Assembly (NCBI GenBank): GCA_021432635.1
Contig: MU270107.1
Location: forward strand, 124,001-188,000
Direction: 5' to 3'
DNA: 64,000 nucleotides
Source of the DNA: Thozetella sp. PMI_491
Lineage: Eukaryota; Ascomycota; Sordariomycetes; Chaetosphaeriales; Chaetosphaeriaceae
The notes below the pieces were generated by a model. The model saw nothing but the letters and a program-made list of their open reading frames with translations. It did not search any database and was not told the DNA's origin. The position numbers were made by a program, and so were the translations under genes. Position 1 is the first letter of the stretch, and every line of letters starts with the position of its first letter. This document shows positions 1 through 11,229 of this stretch, piece by piece.

Positions 1-174
1 TTCTTCCCTCCCAAGCCCATCGAGCTCCCTACTGTAGTGCACGCGATCCCGGTGTGCCACGACCAAGACGACCACGAAGACGACGACCAGAGCAACTGCA
101 GCAGCGACAGCAGCAGCCACTGTGTAATTCTTACTCCCCTTTCTTCTTCCGACCATCTCGACCACCTCGCCAAA

Positions 175-857
175 ATGGTGCAGCTCAAGGAGGTACCCGA
201 TGAGCACTTCAGCAACCCGCAGCCCGGGCCCGAGGAAGACAACGAGGCCGACTTCACTGATACTGGTAAGTAGCATTCACGGATCCCATCATATCAATTC
301 CCTTGCCGGCTTGCCGCAGCGCCGCTTCTGCCATCTTGCAACCGCTCCCCATCCGACAGCTCCGCGAGCTCCCTCACTACCAAGCTCTCCAAGTTTCGAT
401 TCCCATCGCTCCAACTCTCGCCCCCCCCCCCCAGCCGCTGACCATCTCATTTTCTACAGACTCGGAGATCTCGGAGGACTCCAACTTCGACCCGTCGTCT
501 GAGACTATCTGGGACCGCATCTACGAGCTCCGGAACATCGTGCCGCCCACCACACGCTTCTGGCTGTGGCGCCAGGGCCAGCGCGCCACCAACTTCTTCA
601 AGACGAGCCTGTTCTTCCTTGGCCGCTCTAGCTACGTGATTGTCACTAGCGCCCTGCTGATCGGCGTCCCCTATGCCCTTGCCTACGCGGAGGAGCAGAA
701 CATGATCGCCATGGAGCGCGAGCAGCAGATGCGCGAGATGGGCGGCGAGCTTCTGACTGCTGGCGGTGAGAACGACGCTGAGAGCACTGCCGACCGCGTC
801 GGAGCTGCCATCGGAGGCAGCGAGAAGCAGGGCTCGCGCCAGCAGCTCACTCTCTAG
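175..857 (+). CDS. TOM22: Mitochondrial import receptor subunit Tom22
   Basis: CDS join(175..265,460..857), 162 aa. Tom22 is the central receptor and organiser of the TOM complex in the mitochondrial outer membrane, passing precursors from Tom20/Tom70 to the Tom40 pore. The N-terminal half is acidic (PEEDNEADFTDTDSEISED, about residues 18-36), as expected for the cytosolic precursor-binding domain. One hydrophobic span (VIVTSALLIGVPYALAYAEE, about 88-107) is the tail anchor, followed by a short intermembrane-space tail with the family motif LLTAGGEN. The 194 bp intron starts GTAAGT and ends CTACAG, and splits a codon (G|AC) so that the acidic stretch reads TDTDSEIS. The start ATG at 175 follows CAAA, a good fungal context. 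Family assignment rests on recognition of the acidic/TM/LTAGGEN layout; length is normal. Confidence 0.93.
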
Positions 858-2312
858 AGTGGCAGTGTGCTGTAACCGGGTTGAAGCAGCAGGAGCTACA
901 ACGGGGGAGGACGTGATCGCATACCTTGGGATGGTCTCCTTGGGCTCTAGGGTCCAAAGGTGACCTTGGCCAGCTCGGCATATCTTTTGAGATCAGCTGC
1001 CCCGGCCCTACACCCATACCGTCTTCACACCAACCTCCCTCTGCGCGACATTTTCTCTGGGTCAACCACTCCCAAAAAGATCATTGCCTTTTTTTTTTTT
1101 TTTTAGAACGGCGGAGACTGCCCTACGCAGAATCCTTCCAAAGCGTGGGCCGTCTGTACGATGGAAGGCTATGTACGGGGCAAGATGGCCATGGCATGAC
1201 GAAGCATGGACGGACGGACTGGCTGAAGAAGGCTCTCATCTCATCAAACCGGACAAGGGGGAAGGGACTTGGAACTTTGGATGGCTCGGCGCGGCCTCGT
1301 CCTGCGTGTACATTAACTGGTGATTGACCCCCAACACCTCCGAGGAGAGAGGGCCTCGGGAGGACTTGTATATTGAGTCTTTCCCTCTTTAATGCGCTAT
1401 AATCTGATGAACATGCCTTGTCCAATTGTACTCTGGTTACCTCGGCTCTCCGCCGTCTTCGCCCTCCCTTCCCCGGACTTGCTAGGGGGGGCCTAAGGGC
1501 TGTAACCAAGGTCACTGTCTAAGTTCACTGTCTGCAGACTGTCGAGCGAGATTCTTGATGAATATTGAATTTTAGTCAAGCTTACGGCCCTCGCCGGTGC
1601 TAGCTGCCTAAGAGAGTGGCAGGTGGCACGGCCGTATGCTCTGCCCAGTGGATATGTACAAACAACTCGAACAAGGTACGAAGAGATCAGCCTGATGCTT
1701 CTTTCTCTTCTTTCTGTACACACACGGGACCACAGATGCCCATAGCCTTAGCCACGGTGAACATCTTGATCTTAGTTCTGGATGCTTCCGAGTCCGAGCC
1801 ATGAAAAGAGTTGGCTTGTACTCGAACAAGCAGAGGAGCCGCTTACCTCCTCCGCAAAATGCAAAAGGGGGCCAGATGCCGCTGCGGTGGTATTGTGGTA
1901 TCATGCGACTAAATAAAAAAGGGACAAGAGGCAAGCAAAAGGCTCTTGCACTGAACCATCTTTTTCTCTCTTTCCGTTCTCCAGAGGACTCGTGACGATC
2001 AGGTAAGGGACGGGCGAAAGCTAGGGAGTGTTTGCTAGATCTGCCTTCAGTTGCTCTCCAGATCCAAGTTCTCCGGGTTAGGGGATCCTCGACTGAGGGT
2101 TTCCAGCGGTCTTTAGCTTGATGGGCTGCGACCTATCGAAGGATAAAAAGTCCACAGGACCTGATCGAAGTGGGTGGTAGGGTATTGTAATTATCGTCCT
2201 AGGTCTCCAGCCAAGGAAAGGTGCGGTCGTCAGACCAGTCTAGCGGAGGCCGTCACGGCGTCCAGCATGAGAAAGGGGTCGAATAGAGAAATAGTATAAA
2301 GGATCAAGGAGA
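858..2312. other. Intergenic spacer between convergent TOM22 and the ADF-H gene
   Basis: The 3' flanks of two convergent genes. It holds a T-tract at about 1088-1104 and no reading frame with the C-ending codon bias of the neighbouring genes. Short frames here carry no recognisable domain. Presumably 3' UTRs and polyadenylation signals. Confidence 0.6.
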
Positions 2313-5300
2313 TTACAGCCCGAAGCTGGTGTGGCTTTGGTGGGCATCCTCAAGCACTAGGTGGCATGTTAGCAATTTGCTTTTCTCAAGCATCGCAGGC
2401 GACTACTCACCATGCAAGACGCTGAGCTGTCCGGCGCGGTCCTCGCAGGCAATCTGGATGCCACTGCCATCGACAAAGTCGAGCACGACACTGTTTGGTA
2501 GCTCCTGTACTTCTATCTCGGGGATGAATGGGGGCTTGAAGTCGCTCAGGTGGTAACGCTTGATGGCGCCAGCCTGGTGATGTCGATCCTTGGCAGCCGC
2601 AGCAGCAGCTACCGGTGTGGTGGCAGTCACACCTTGGATGGCGCTCAAGATCAGGAAGCCTTGGCTGTCAAGGCACATGGTCCGCCGCTTCCACAGGAGC
2701 GTGTCAGGGAACTGGACATTCACGTCTCCCATGTATGATACAATGGTGGGCTGCATATAGGTTCCCGTCATGGTGCTACCCCGACTGGGAGGAATCCCTT
2801 GTCCAGCCGCTTCGACCTCAGCTGCATCCTCTTCCGCCACAGTGGGCGAGATAGATGGGGTAATAGTCTTCCTGCCCGAGCTTAATGAGTTGGAGAGACG
2901 GCGCATGAAGCGCGAGGCCCGGTTGCTCTTGGCTGGATTCGGGCTGGTGGTTGTAGAGCCGGCGTTCGAACCGGACGCCGAGCCAGGCGCAGATTTTTTG
3001 CCTTCTCCTTCTGACTCACCAGACGCCTCAGTCATCAGCGACGGCGACAAGACCTCGCCAGAGATCCCGGTTGGTGGTGGGCCAGGACTCTTTTGGTCCA
3101 AGGAGGACCTCCGGCTGCTAATGCTCAAGCGACGGGGAAAGAGCGAGTTGTGATGGACTGAAGGGGGGCGAGAGGGCGACCGTGAAGGAGTAGGAAGCGC
3201 TGGCGAAGCTAGGTTGCCCGAAGCAGGGTTGATGGTAAGGTTGAGGTTGTCGGTTGAGACAGATTTCCCACTCAAAATCGACCCCCGGCGATCCTTGATG
3301 AAGTCTTTAACAATTGTCAGGGAAGATCGCCGCCGCGGCCGCGGCTCCTCAGTCTCGTCCTTCTCTAGCTCTGCAGCCTTTATCGTCTCACGGTCTTCGG
3401 ATTGTGAGCGACGCCCCTTCGAGAAGCGCCGCTGAAGCAGAGAAAGTCTCCTCTCTGGGGGGTTCTGCTCCTTTTCCTGCTGAGCTTCAGGGGTTGGAGT
3501 CGGCGCTGGGCTTGTTCCAGGGGTGGCCTTCTGATGATCCACAACTAGGGGCGACTGCTTGAGATCCAAAGGTACATAATCGGTCGCATCAGTCTTGAAC
3601 TCGGGCACTCTGGGGAACTGCTGGCCAGGCTCCCGGATAATGCGAGCAGTAACCTGGATGGATTCTGGTCTGCCACGGGGAATTGCTCCACCTTCGAACA
3701 CGGACAGGCGGCTCGCCATCGACCCAGAACGATCCCGCCTGAACTTGCTAGTCTCGGGAGACGACTCTCGGGAGTTGCCCGGGGATGGGGAAGTGCCTCG
3801 CGTCAGTGAGGTTGCTCTGTCCACGACGGATGGAGATCTGGACGGCTCGCGCGTGTTCGGCTTCCGCACAGAAAAGAATGTGGACGACGGCCGGTCCTTT
3901 CGCTCGCTACCCTCGGGGCCTCCCGGGGTGGTTGACAGCCGCTCTAGCGCCTTAATGCGCTGCGAGATGCTCGAACCAATCTTGGCGCTCTTTGGCCGCA
4001 GATCAGATGACGATGGTTGTTGGGTGATCTTGTGCAAGTAAGCTGCGCCCGAGGAAATCGACCGAGCTGAGCTGGTCGTCACGTCCCCCGGTGCAAGAAG
4101 GCCACCCCGCACAGGGTTCGACACGGTCCGGAGTACACTGCGCGGCGTGGTGGCATCGCCCTCCAGTCCAGTGGCAGATCTTTTCGGTGGTGAATTGCCG
4201 GGGAATAAGGGCATGATCGGAGACTTGGAAACCATCATGGGCTTCGCCTCCTCCAGAGTGGCTGACTGCAGCTCGTCCATAAGGTCATCGTCTTCGGACC
4301 AGTCGGCGTCCGAGGTTCCCTTCTCTCCGGGAATCTCGAGGTCGGTTCGAATGGGCTCGACGTGCTTCCGCCTCGAGCGCCTAGTCTCGATCGATGCTGT
4401 TTCAGCAACGTCGTCAGGGCCTCCTCCAGCAGCAGGAAGCGCGTCATCTCCAGATGAGGCGGGTTCAGGTGTGACAAGAGAGGGCGCGAGGACGGACGGA
4501 ATGTCGTGCACCGTTGGGCTGATAGGCGATCTCGTTTCTCGCGTCGAGAATTTTGAGAGCGGAATGGGAAGCTGTGGAGACTGCGGCAGTTTAGTCTCTC
4601 CCCCCTCGTGAGGGATAGGCCCATCCGCGTCGCGAGGAGCGTCTTCATTCCTCTGAGCTCCTTCCGAGCCTGTCTCTGGCATTTCGGCCGCGCGGGGCGA
4701 TGTTGTAGAGAACTTGGACACAGGAAGAATGGGGCTCCGGACAAGGGCCTTTTCCTGGAAGTCCGTCTGGATTTGCTCCAGAGCAGGTTTTGATGCAGGT
4801 TCCGGCACGTCATCTCCATCCCTGGCATCGTCCTCCGGTTCTGGCGCCGCCTCACTAGCTAGAGCCGGATGAGACTCCGGCTCAGCGGCCTCCTCGGTGC
4901 CGTCCTCCCGAGGCTCAAGTGATGTCGTCGTCGGGTTGTCGGGCGAGATCTCTTCCTCGGCAGCGGGGTCTTCCCGCTGCATCAGCTCCTCCGCTACCTC
5001 TTCCTCATCTTCCTCGTCCTCGGCGCCACCAGGTTCCTTCAGCCCTCCACTTGGGTGGACGGTCTCGTCGGTAGATTCGGAGAGGGATGAAGCCTGAGTT
5101 GATTCGCCAATGTCGGAAGAGGCAGCAATGGGGGAGGTCGGGTGGGAATCGGACAGAGTATGGACAGACACCTGGTCGTTGGACACATCTATATCGATAC
5201 CGGAGTCGGCCTTGGATCGGGATAGCCGGTTGTCAAGATGAAGATCGCTGCCAGCCGGCGACTCTTCGATTGAGATAGAGTCGGCTAGTTGCTTCTTGCT

Positions 5301-6945
5301 TGCAACCTCGAGCGTAACCCGCTGCTGTGGCGTTTCAACAGCCAGAAGATCCGGCGTCGGTTGGCTGCTCATCATCTTTTTCTTCTCCCTAAGCTTCATA
5401 GCCTTCATAAGTCGCGCCTTCTCGGGGGAAATCGTGTTCTTCTTCGCTGCGGCCGGGAGCGGAGGCGGCAGGCTCTCCATAACCGAGCCGAATCCTGATA
5501 GCGAATTGGTCGAGCCGTGAGCGCCACTGCTCGTATGGGGCCTTGTGAGTTCTCCTTCAGCGGGGCGGTTTTCCGGGATCGACGGTGGGAGCAATCTGGG
5601 TTCACTTTCCTCCTTGATGGAGTTTTCAGCGGAGCCGCCTGGCTTGTCCTGAGACTTGGACTTCCTTGAGAAGAGCTTGAAACCAGCGGGGAGGGCCGAG
5701 ATAGGTCGATAAATGCCGGCACCACCTGAAGTGCTGGGATGTCCGTTAACGTCCAGAGAAGGCCTGGGGGCGAGCTTGACCTTGGGTTTGCTGTAGGGAT
5801 AAGAGGAATAGCTGTAGAGGTCAGGTCGCGCCGTCTGCGATGACAGGCGCCGAGCTGCTTCGTCAAACGACTTGGCGGGCGAGGGCGGGCGGACGATTCC
5901 ACTAAATTGGGGGGGATCTCTGGTGCCCGAAAACTCGGTTGCCTTGGGGGAGTTTGCGAGGTCCGAGTTGAGAGTGATCTTGGGAGACAAGGTGGTGGTG
6001 GGCGAGGCCGGTGTCGTGGGATCTTCTTTGCCCGATATGGACTCTTCCTTGACGACCGACTGTCTTTTTCGCTCGCGCTCTTCCTCTTCCTCTTCCTCGG
6101 CAATCTCCATAAGCCGCCTCCGGCGCAATGAGCTTGTGGATGACGAGGTCGAGCCAGACGCGGCATGCAGCGAACAGGCCGCCGAGAGCTTTGTGTCTTT
6201 CAGCTCCTTATGATTTGCTATAGAAAATGCGGTGTCGTAGGGAGCAAATCGGTCACAAATGGTGTTGAAGTGAACAGACACCCGAGCTGTTGTAAAAGCT
6301 AGGTCAGCATATTCCCTCCCTCTCTCACAGGCAGACGCACGCCATTTGGGCATCATTCTCCCTCTCTGCGCCCCTGGCATGACAGCCAGGGCGGGGAGCG
6401 CTAGGGAGGTATAAAGCATATGGATCAGTGAAACACACCTTGGATCAGTCTGGAACAGTCCTCGGGAAGATACTTGATGATAACATTCCTGCGCCTGTAT
6501 CGAAGGAAACCATAGAGGGGCGACTTCTCCTCGTGCTGGGCAATATTGTTGCGAATCTCTACGATACCGCCATTGCCACGGCCTAGGATCTCGAGCTCAT
6601 CACGGCTGGCATACTTGAGCAGAAACCTGTGCAGTGTCTTTGGTTAGCATCGAGGCCAGGTCCCTGAATTCGAAACGAGGCACGGCACGCGGGGGGGCCG
6701 CGGTAAAGGTTGCTCCCTTCCGGGAAACGAGGAGAAAGGGTCACAAAGAAACAGAAACGGGAGAGGATAGTGTAGCGGGTGCCCGCCCCTCTTGAGGGGC
6801 GAAGGCGGAACGGCAAAAGGCAGGAGTGCCAGACAATGAAGGCAGGAATCGACTTAGGGGAGCATGCGTACCATCCTCCTGGTTCCGCAACGGCGGCCTC
6901 GTGAGCTTCCCTGATCTTTGCATCGTCCAATCCATTAAGCGACAT
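2313..6945 (-). CDS. Large ADF-H (cofilin/coactosin-type) domain protein with C-terminal conserved module
   Basis: CDS complement(join(2313..2356,2411..6286,6439..6626,6872..6945)), 1,393 aa. Residues 1 to about 130 form an ADF-homology domain (MSLNGLDDAKIREAHEA, then YGFLRYRRRNVIIKYLPED and SRLIQARVSVHFNTICDRF), the actin-binding fold of drebrin/Abp1/coactosin proteins. About 1,100 residues of low-complexity Ser/Pro/Glu sequence follow, with many basic SRRSSL/RRLS-like sites. The end (about 1263-1393) is again ordered-looking: YMGDVNVQFPDTLLWKRR, then DGSGIQIACEDRAGQL. Three introns: 6627-6871, 6287-6438 and 2357-2410. The last joins QLSVLH to a 44-nt exon ending VLEDAHQSHTSFGL; without it the frame stops at once (GE*). 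There is no SH3 domain, so this is not a plain Abp1. An actin-cytoskeleton or endocytic scaffold is inferred; the exact role is unknown. Confidence 0.85.
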
Positions 6946-7267
6946 GGCTGGCCACCCCGCTGGATCGCTCGCGGACTTGTCGTGGCGACGAGGTCCAGGA
7001 TAAAATGGGTGTTTGGTGGATAAATGTTTCGAGATCGCCTAGAAGATGTTTGCTGGCAGAGGCCGTGGGCCGGCTCGCGCGAGAACCAAGTTCAGGGGTA
7101 GCGCTCGAGCGACGAGACCGGGCTCGGCAGACTGCACATGAATGCAGCTGCGTCGGTGCGGTAGACGAGGGCGAGAGACGACGCGGTAGAGACGGTAAGG
7201 GAACGCGAAAACATGAATTAAATAAAAAGGGCGGAGGAAGGGAAGAAGGGATACGCCCTGTGCTGAA

Positions 7268-7281
7268 GGGGGGGGGGGGGG
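7268..7281. repeat. Poly-G mononucleotide run
   Basis: Fourteen consecutive G on the plus strand (C on the transcribed minus strand), inside the presumed 5' leader of the ADF-H gene. Likely length-variable. Confidence 0.9.
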
Positions 7282-8832
7282 TTTCGGGGAGAAAGAATGC
7301 AGTTCTAGAAGGGTTCGGCGCAGGCGAGCAGTAGCGGAGGAGGAGACTTGCACCGAACCGTTCGAGGTGGAGGAGGGACAGCACGGGAGTGGGTAGCGTC
7401 TGGGCAAGCGAGGCACTGCAAATGATTTTTGGGTGCTCGGTCGTGAATCAGTCTTGTGGAGTTTCCCCCGGCCTGGGTGGAGGGTGCACAAGAGCTAAGG
7501 TAGGGGTCAAGGGGAGAGCGACATGGGATAGGTCGGTGCAGCTGCAGCTTTCGAATTTGATGGAGGGGAGAGGGGGGGAAACGCCCACGCCCCCCTGAGC
7601 CGCTATCCGAGACTAGACGGTCAAGACGGGTTGGGAATGGACGGCGGGCGGGAACCCCTCTAAGATGAGTGGCGGGCGGGAATGGGAACAATGGAGAGCG
7701 ATCATCAGGTTGAACTTTTTTTTTTCCCCAAGGAAAGCGACAGAAAAGGGAGGGAGCGATGAGAGGCCTCGGTCTCGGTAATGGGTGCAAGACTGTCAAA
7801 CCAGTCAAACCGGCGGGGGGCGAGGCCAGACGAGGATTGGCACCCTTCGGCAGCCCGTGTGCGAAGTGCGTCTGTGCTCCGAGGAGGACCCTGGCTCGCG
7901 ATATTTTATACCTTGTAATACCTTGCATCGGGCTTGGGGGTGGATGTCGCATGGTCTGTCCACAGCAGGGAAGGAACGAGCACGGGCCTGCAGTCGGCGT
8001 GGTGCATGCAACTGGCTGCTTGGCGCACCCTGCACTCGACTACCATTCGCACTGAGGCCCTGCAGCCGACTCAGAACACCGCAGATTAACGGCGTGACGC
8101 CCTGATTGGAGGCCCGGCGCCCGGCAGCTCGCCCGGCGTCGAGTTGTACATAGTGCCACAAGCACCTACTTGGTGCCTTGGCACGCCATACAAAAAGCGC
8201 TACGCGTCCTTGCCAGTCGCTGCGCGTCACGTCCGGGAGACTTTTTCTTTCTCTACGGAGTCTCTCTCTACCTCTCTCAGGCACTGCGCATCCATCCTCC
8301 ACGCCAGCTGTTGTGGGGTTCTGGGGGCGGCGGGCCCCGTTGCCTCTACTACGATTACTGCGGTCCGTCTGCAAGGGAACATGGAAAGAAGCAACGAGCG
8401 CCAAAATCAAAAAGCAAAGATCTCGTGTCCGCCCGGTTGGTGACGGAGGCCCGCCTTGAATCCCGTAGTGCAAGCCTTAACCATTGCTTCTTGTAGCCTC
8501 ATTCTTGCCCATCCCCAGGCGAGAGAGGCCCTCAGGAAGTCCAGGCGGCCAGGCGAGGCTCGGTTCTAGTTAAGCTTTTTTGAAACACCAGCGGCCGGCC
8601 ATTCGGGTCCATCCATTGGTGTTTGATCGATGGTAGGGCGGCAGTTCAATGCTGTGAAACCCAGGCCTTTCGACATCTCGAATTCAGAGATCCTTTCCGC
8701 TTCTGGAGCCCACACGACTATCAACGCATGCCCGGCGCTCCTGGCTTAGCTAGTGAGCTAGCGGCAAGTAAAGGGACAAAAGAAGAGCTCGTCAAGACAA
8801 GCTGCTGATCCCACCGTTGCGCCCAAGCGTTT

Positions 8833-8834
<2 letters not shown>

Positions 8835-8879
<45 letters not shown>
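8835..8879. repeat. (AG)n dinucleotide microsatellite
   Basis: About 22 uninterrupted AG units. It lies in the long spacer between the ADF-H gene and PTC1, with no gene overlapping it. Confidence 0.97.
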
Positions 8880-8882
<3 letters not shown>

Positions 8883-11229
8883 AATGGAGGGAAGGGGTGC
8901 TGCTAGCACCATACGGGAGAGTGCGATGATGGCACCCTTCGACACGAAAATTGATGAGGTTGCATGCCAGCCAGCCTTTATTCCCAAGTATTGCATAGTG
9001 TACGTCGGCCAGAAGAATGCCTTTTCAACGCCTCTGGTTCCTACGCGCTGGGCTTGGGCACGACACCTCTGCTCTCAAGGGAGATGTTTCGTTGCCTTCT
9101 CGGGCTCGCGAGTACGCGCCCGTGGCATCGCACTAGTGGAACACGATAAGCATGGCTCCAGCCGCGTCTTTCAGTCTTTCTTAGAAGGCTCCGAGCTTAT
9201 GGGCAGCCGGCTAGGTCAAATATAATTGACAATATTACGGTCCGCCATAGCAGCGGCGCCAACGCCATCGCTTCTGCCAGCGGAGCCGGGACGGTGTTAG
9301 CTTAGAATGGGGCAGTTCGACCTGCCTACAAGGTAATGGCATCTTTCTCGGCCCTTATTACGCACCGGTGAAGAGGTCCCACGAGTGGGTTATGATGGTC
9401 TCGGAGGCCGGCACTCGGCTCGAGGAGTCGGTCCAATTCTTCAGCTCCGGGGAGACGCCAAACCCGCGAGAGGAGCAATTGGCTTTCTTTTTTTTTTTTA
9501 GCAGATTACAGTATGGCAGCTAACCTTATCTTCAACTCTCTTGTGCACGAGCAATGGCAAGTCTAAGGGCAATAAGCCCGTTCTTCATTCAAGTGGAGTC
9601 TACGCTGGCCTGTATGCTGCCAATCCGCTATCCTTACTAGCAACATCATCATCTGTCGCCTCCCTTGGGCCCTCGGTGGCAAGTGAGGAATTGGGTTACC
9701 AGAAAATAAAAACAAGTCTTTCTAGCATCCCGAGCCCCCAGCCCCACTCCCCGCTATGGAAACAGAAACAGAACACCACGCCTGCGATCGCCGTGCCTCG
9801 ATGTAGGACGAATCCGATCCAATCCCAATCCAATGCGTTCGCGTCCTTCCACCTCCCCACCTCCCCCCAGGCGGGGGCCAGGAAGAGTAGCACCAGAGTG
9901 GTCCTTAGCCGGTATCAGACGGTCAATGGGCTCATGCGAACTGGGCTGGTGCTTTCTGGCATATGCAGCCGCTTTGACCCCCTTCCTGCTCGTGAGCATG
10001 CAGCGCCACTACGGAAGAGGTCAGGCCCATGTACACCACACGCGATGACAGCGGGCCGCAGAAACAACTCCATAGCGTTCCCTCGTCTTGATTCGTCAGG
10101 CGGCCCCAGCGCGCTCGAGATCCAGTATTAGTTCCTCCGGCCTGCAGTTCGGAGGTCAAGGCTCTGCAGCTTGCCATCACAGAGAGATAGTGCCAACAGC
10201 GTCGGCGCCTGGGGGCCGCCGATGTGATCAACTGTACGTATGATGTACTTCGTATCTAGCAGCGCCCCGGCATGGCTTGATCTGGTGCCAGTGTGGGGAG
10301 ACTAGAGAAGCCGGGGGTCGGCGGGATCGTGGCTGCCTGTAGTCAGTCTAATCCCTCCCTGAGTGCGAGGATCGTGGTGTCTGTGGGAGATGCAGTTTGG
10401 CAGCCAAGCAAGTAAGAACCCCTGTGTAGATCCTGCTGGGCACAGCAGCCTTGATCGATTTGAGATATGCGACAGTGAAGTCGAAGATGGCGCCGGGGGG
10501 CCTGGCTCGGGGATCACATTGCAGACCCATGAGTTAGAGGAGCAGGACCCGATCATCACCAGAGACCTTGCTCATTGGCGCCATCCAAGACGTAACAGAG
10601 ACCGCACCACCCACTTTCTCTCCCCAAAGCACCCCCATTTTCGGGATCTAGAAACACCGGTACTACAAGTCTTGTTCATATGTCATGTGTGGTAGAGTGA
10701 ACTCGCGGTTGCCGCCATGTCCGTCATACAAGAGTCTTGGCTTGATCATGAGAGAAGAAATCGGTGTTTCAATTCTGCATCCTCAGCAGGAACCTATGAG
10801 GCAGGTTCCTCCTTCCGGCTCGCTTGCTTTACACCTCTGCCCTCCACCTCGTGTAGGCCTCTTGGTTGGGCATATGCCTCCCGCGCTCATACAAATCGCC
10901 ATCGACTGTTACATCTCTAATCTAGCTCCTCCAAGCAGGCTGATGCTCCCACCTCCAGAATACCGGTTCTCACCATCGTATGTTGCCCAACCGCTATCAT
11001 ATTCCCAGCAGCTCAGCGACTCTCAGGTATGCGCCGGTTTGTTTTGCTAGACCGCAATATGCACTGCTCCTCAGACGGGTAGCGCTCCGCCAGATCACTG
11101 GTCTTGATGTTGCAAAAGAAGGTCGACGCCAGGTCCAGCGAACAGCGTTGATAACAAAAATAGTAAAAGACGGGGTCTGGAAAATTGTCGAGTTCCAGGG
11201 GCAACTCTGGCAAGTTCTATGGCCCAATG

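Larger units (their letters stand above)
6946..11229. other. 4.3 kb spacer: promoter/leader of the ADF-H gene and 3' flank of PTC1
   Basis: The part next to 6945 is pyrimidine-rich on the minus strand (about 7000-7760), typical of long fungal 5' leaders, and contains a 14-base G run at 7268-7281. A long AG microsatellite lies at 8835-8879. Several frames over 100 codons exist (minus 7305-7952, plus 9541-10131), but their composition is Pro/Ser/Arg-rich leader translation without domains or coding-type third positions. I see no convincing gene or RNA here. Confidence 0.5.

Noticed and set aside
6660-6680. TTCGAATTC-like B box on the minus strand inside the first ADF-H gene intron
   Set aside because: Flanks do not pair; it lies inside a well-supported intron.
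7305-7952. 215-codon minus-strand frame upstream of the ADF-H gene
   Set aside because: Low-complexity Pro/Arg/Ser translation of a pyrimidine-rich leader; crosses a poly-C run; no family resemblance.
9541-10131. 196-codon plus-strand frame in the ADF-H/PTC1 spacer
   Set aside because: Starts at TTG, has no coding codon bias, no domain and no splice continuation.
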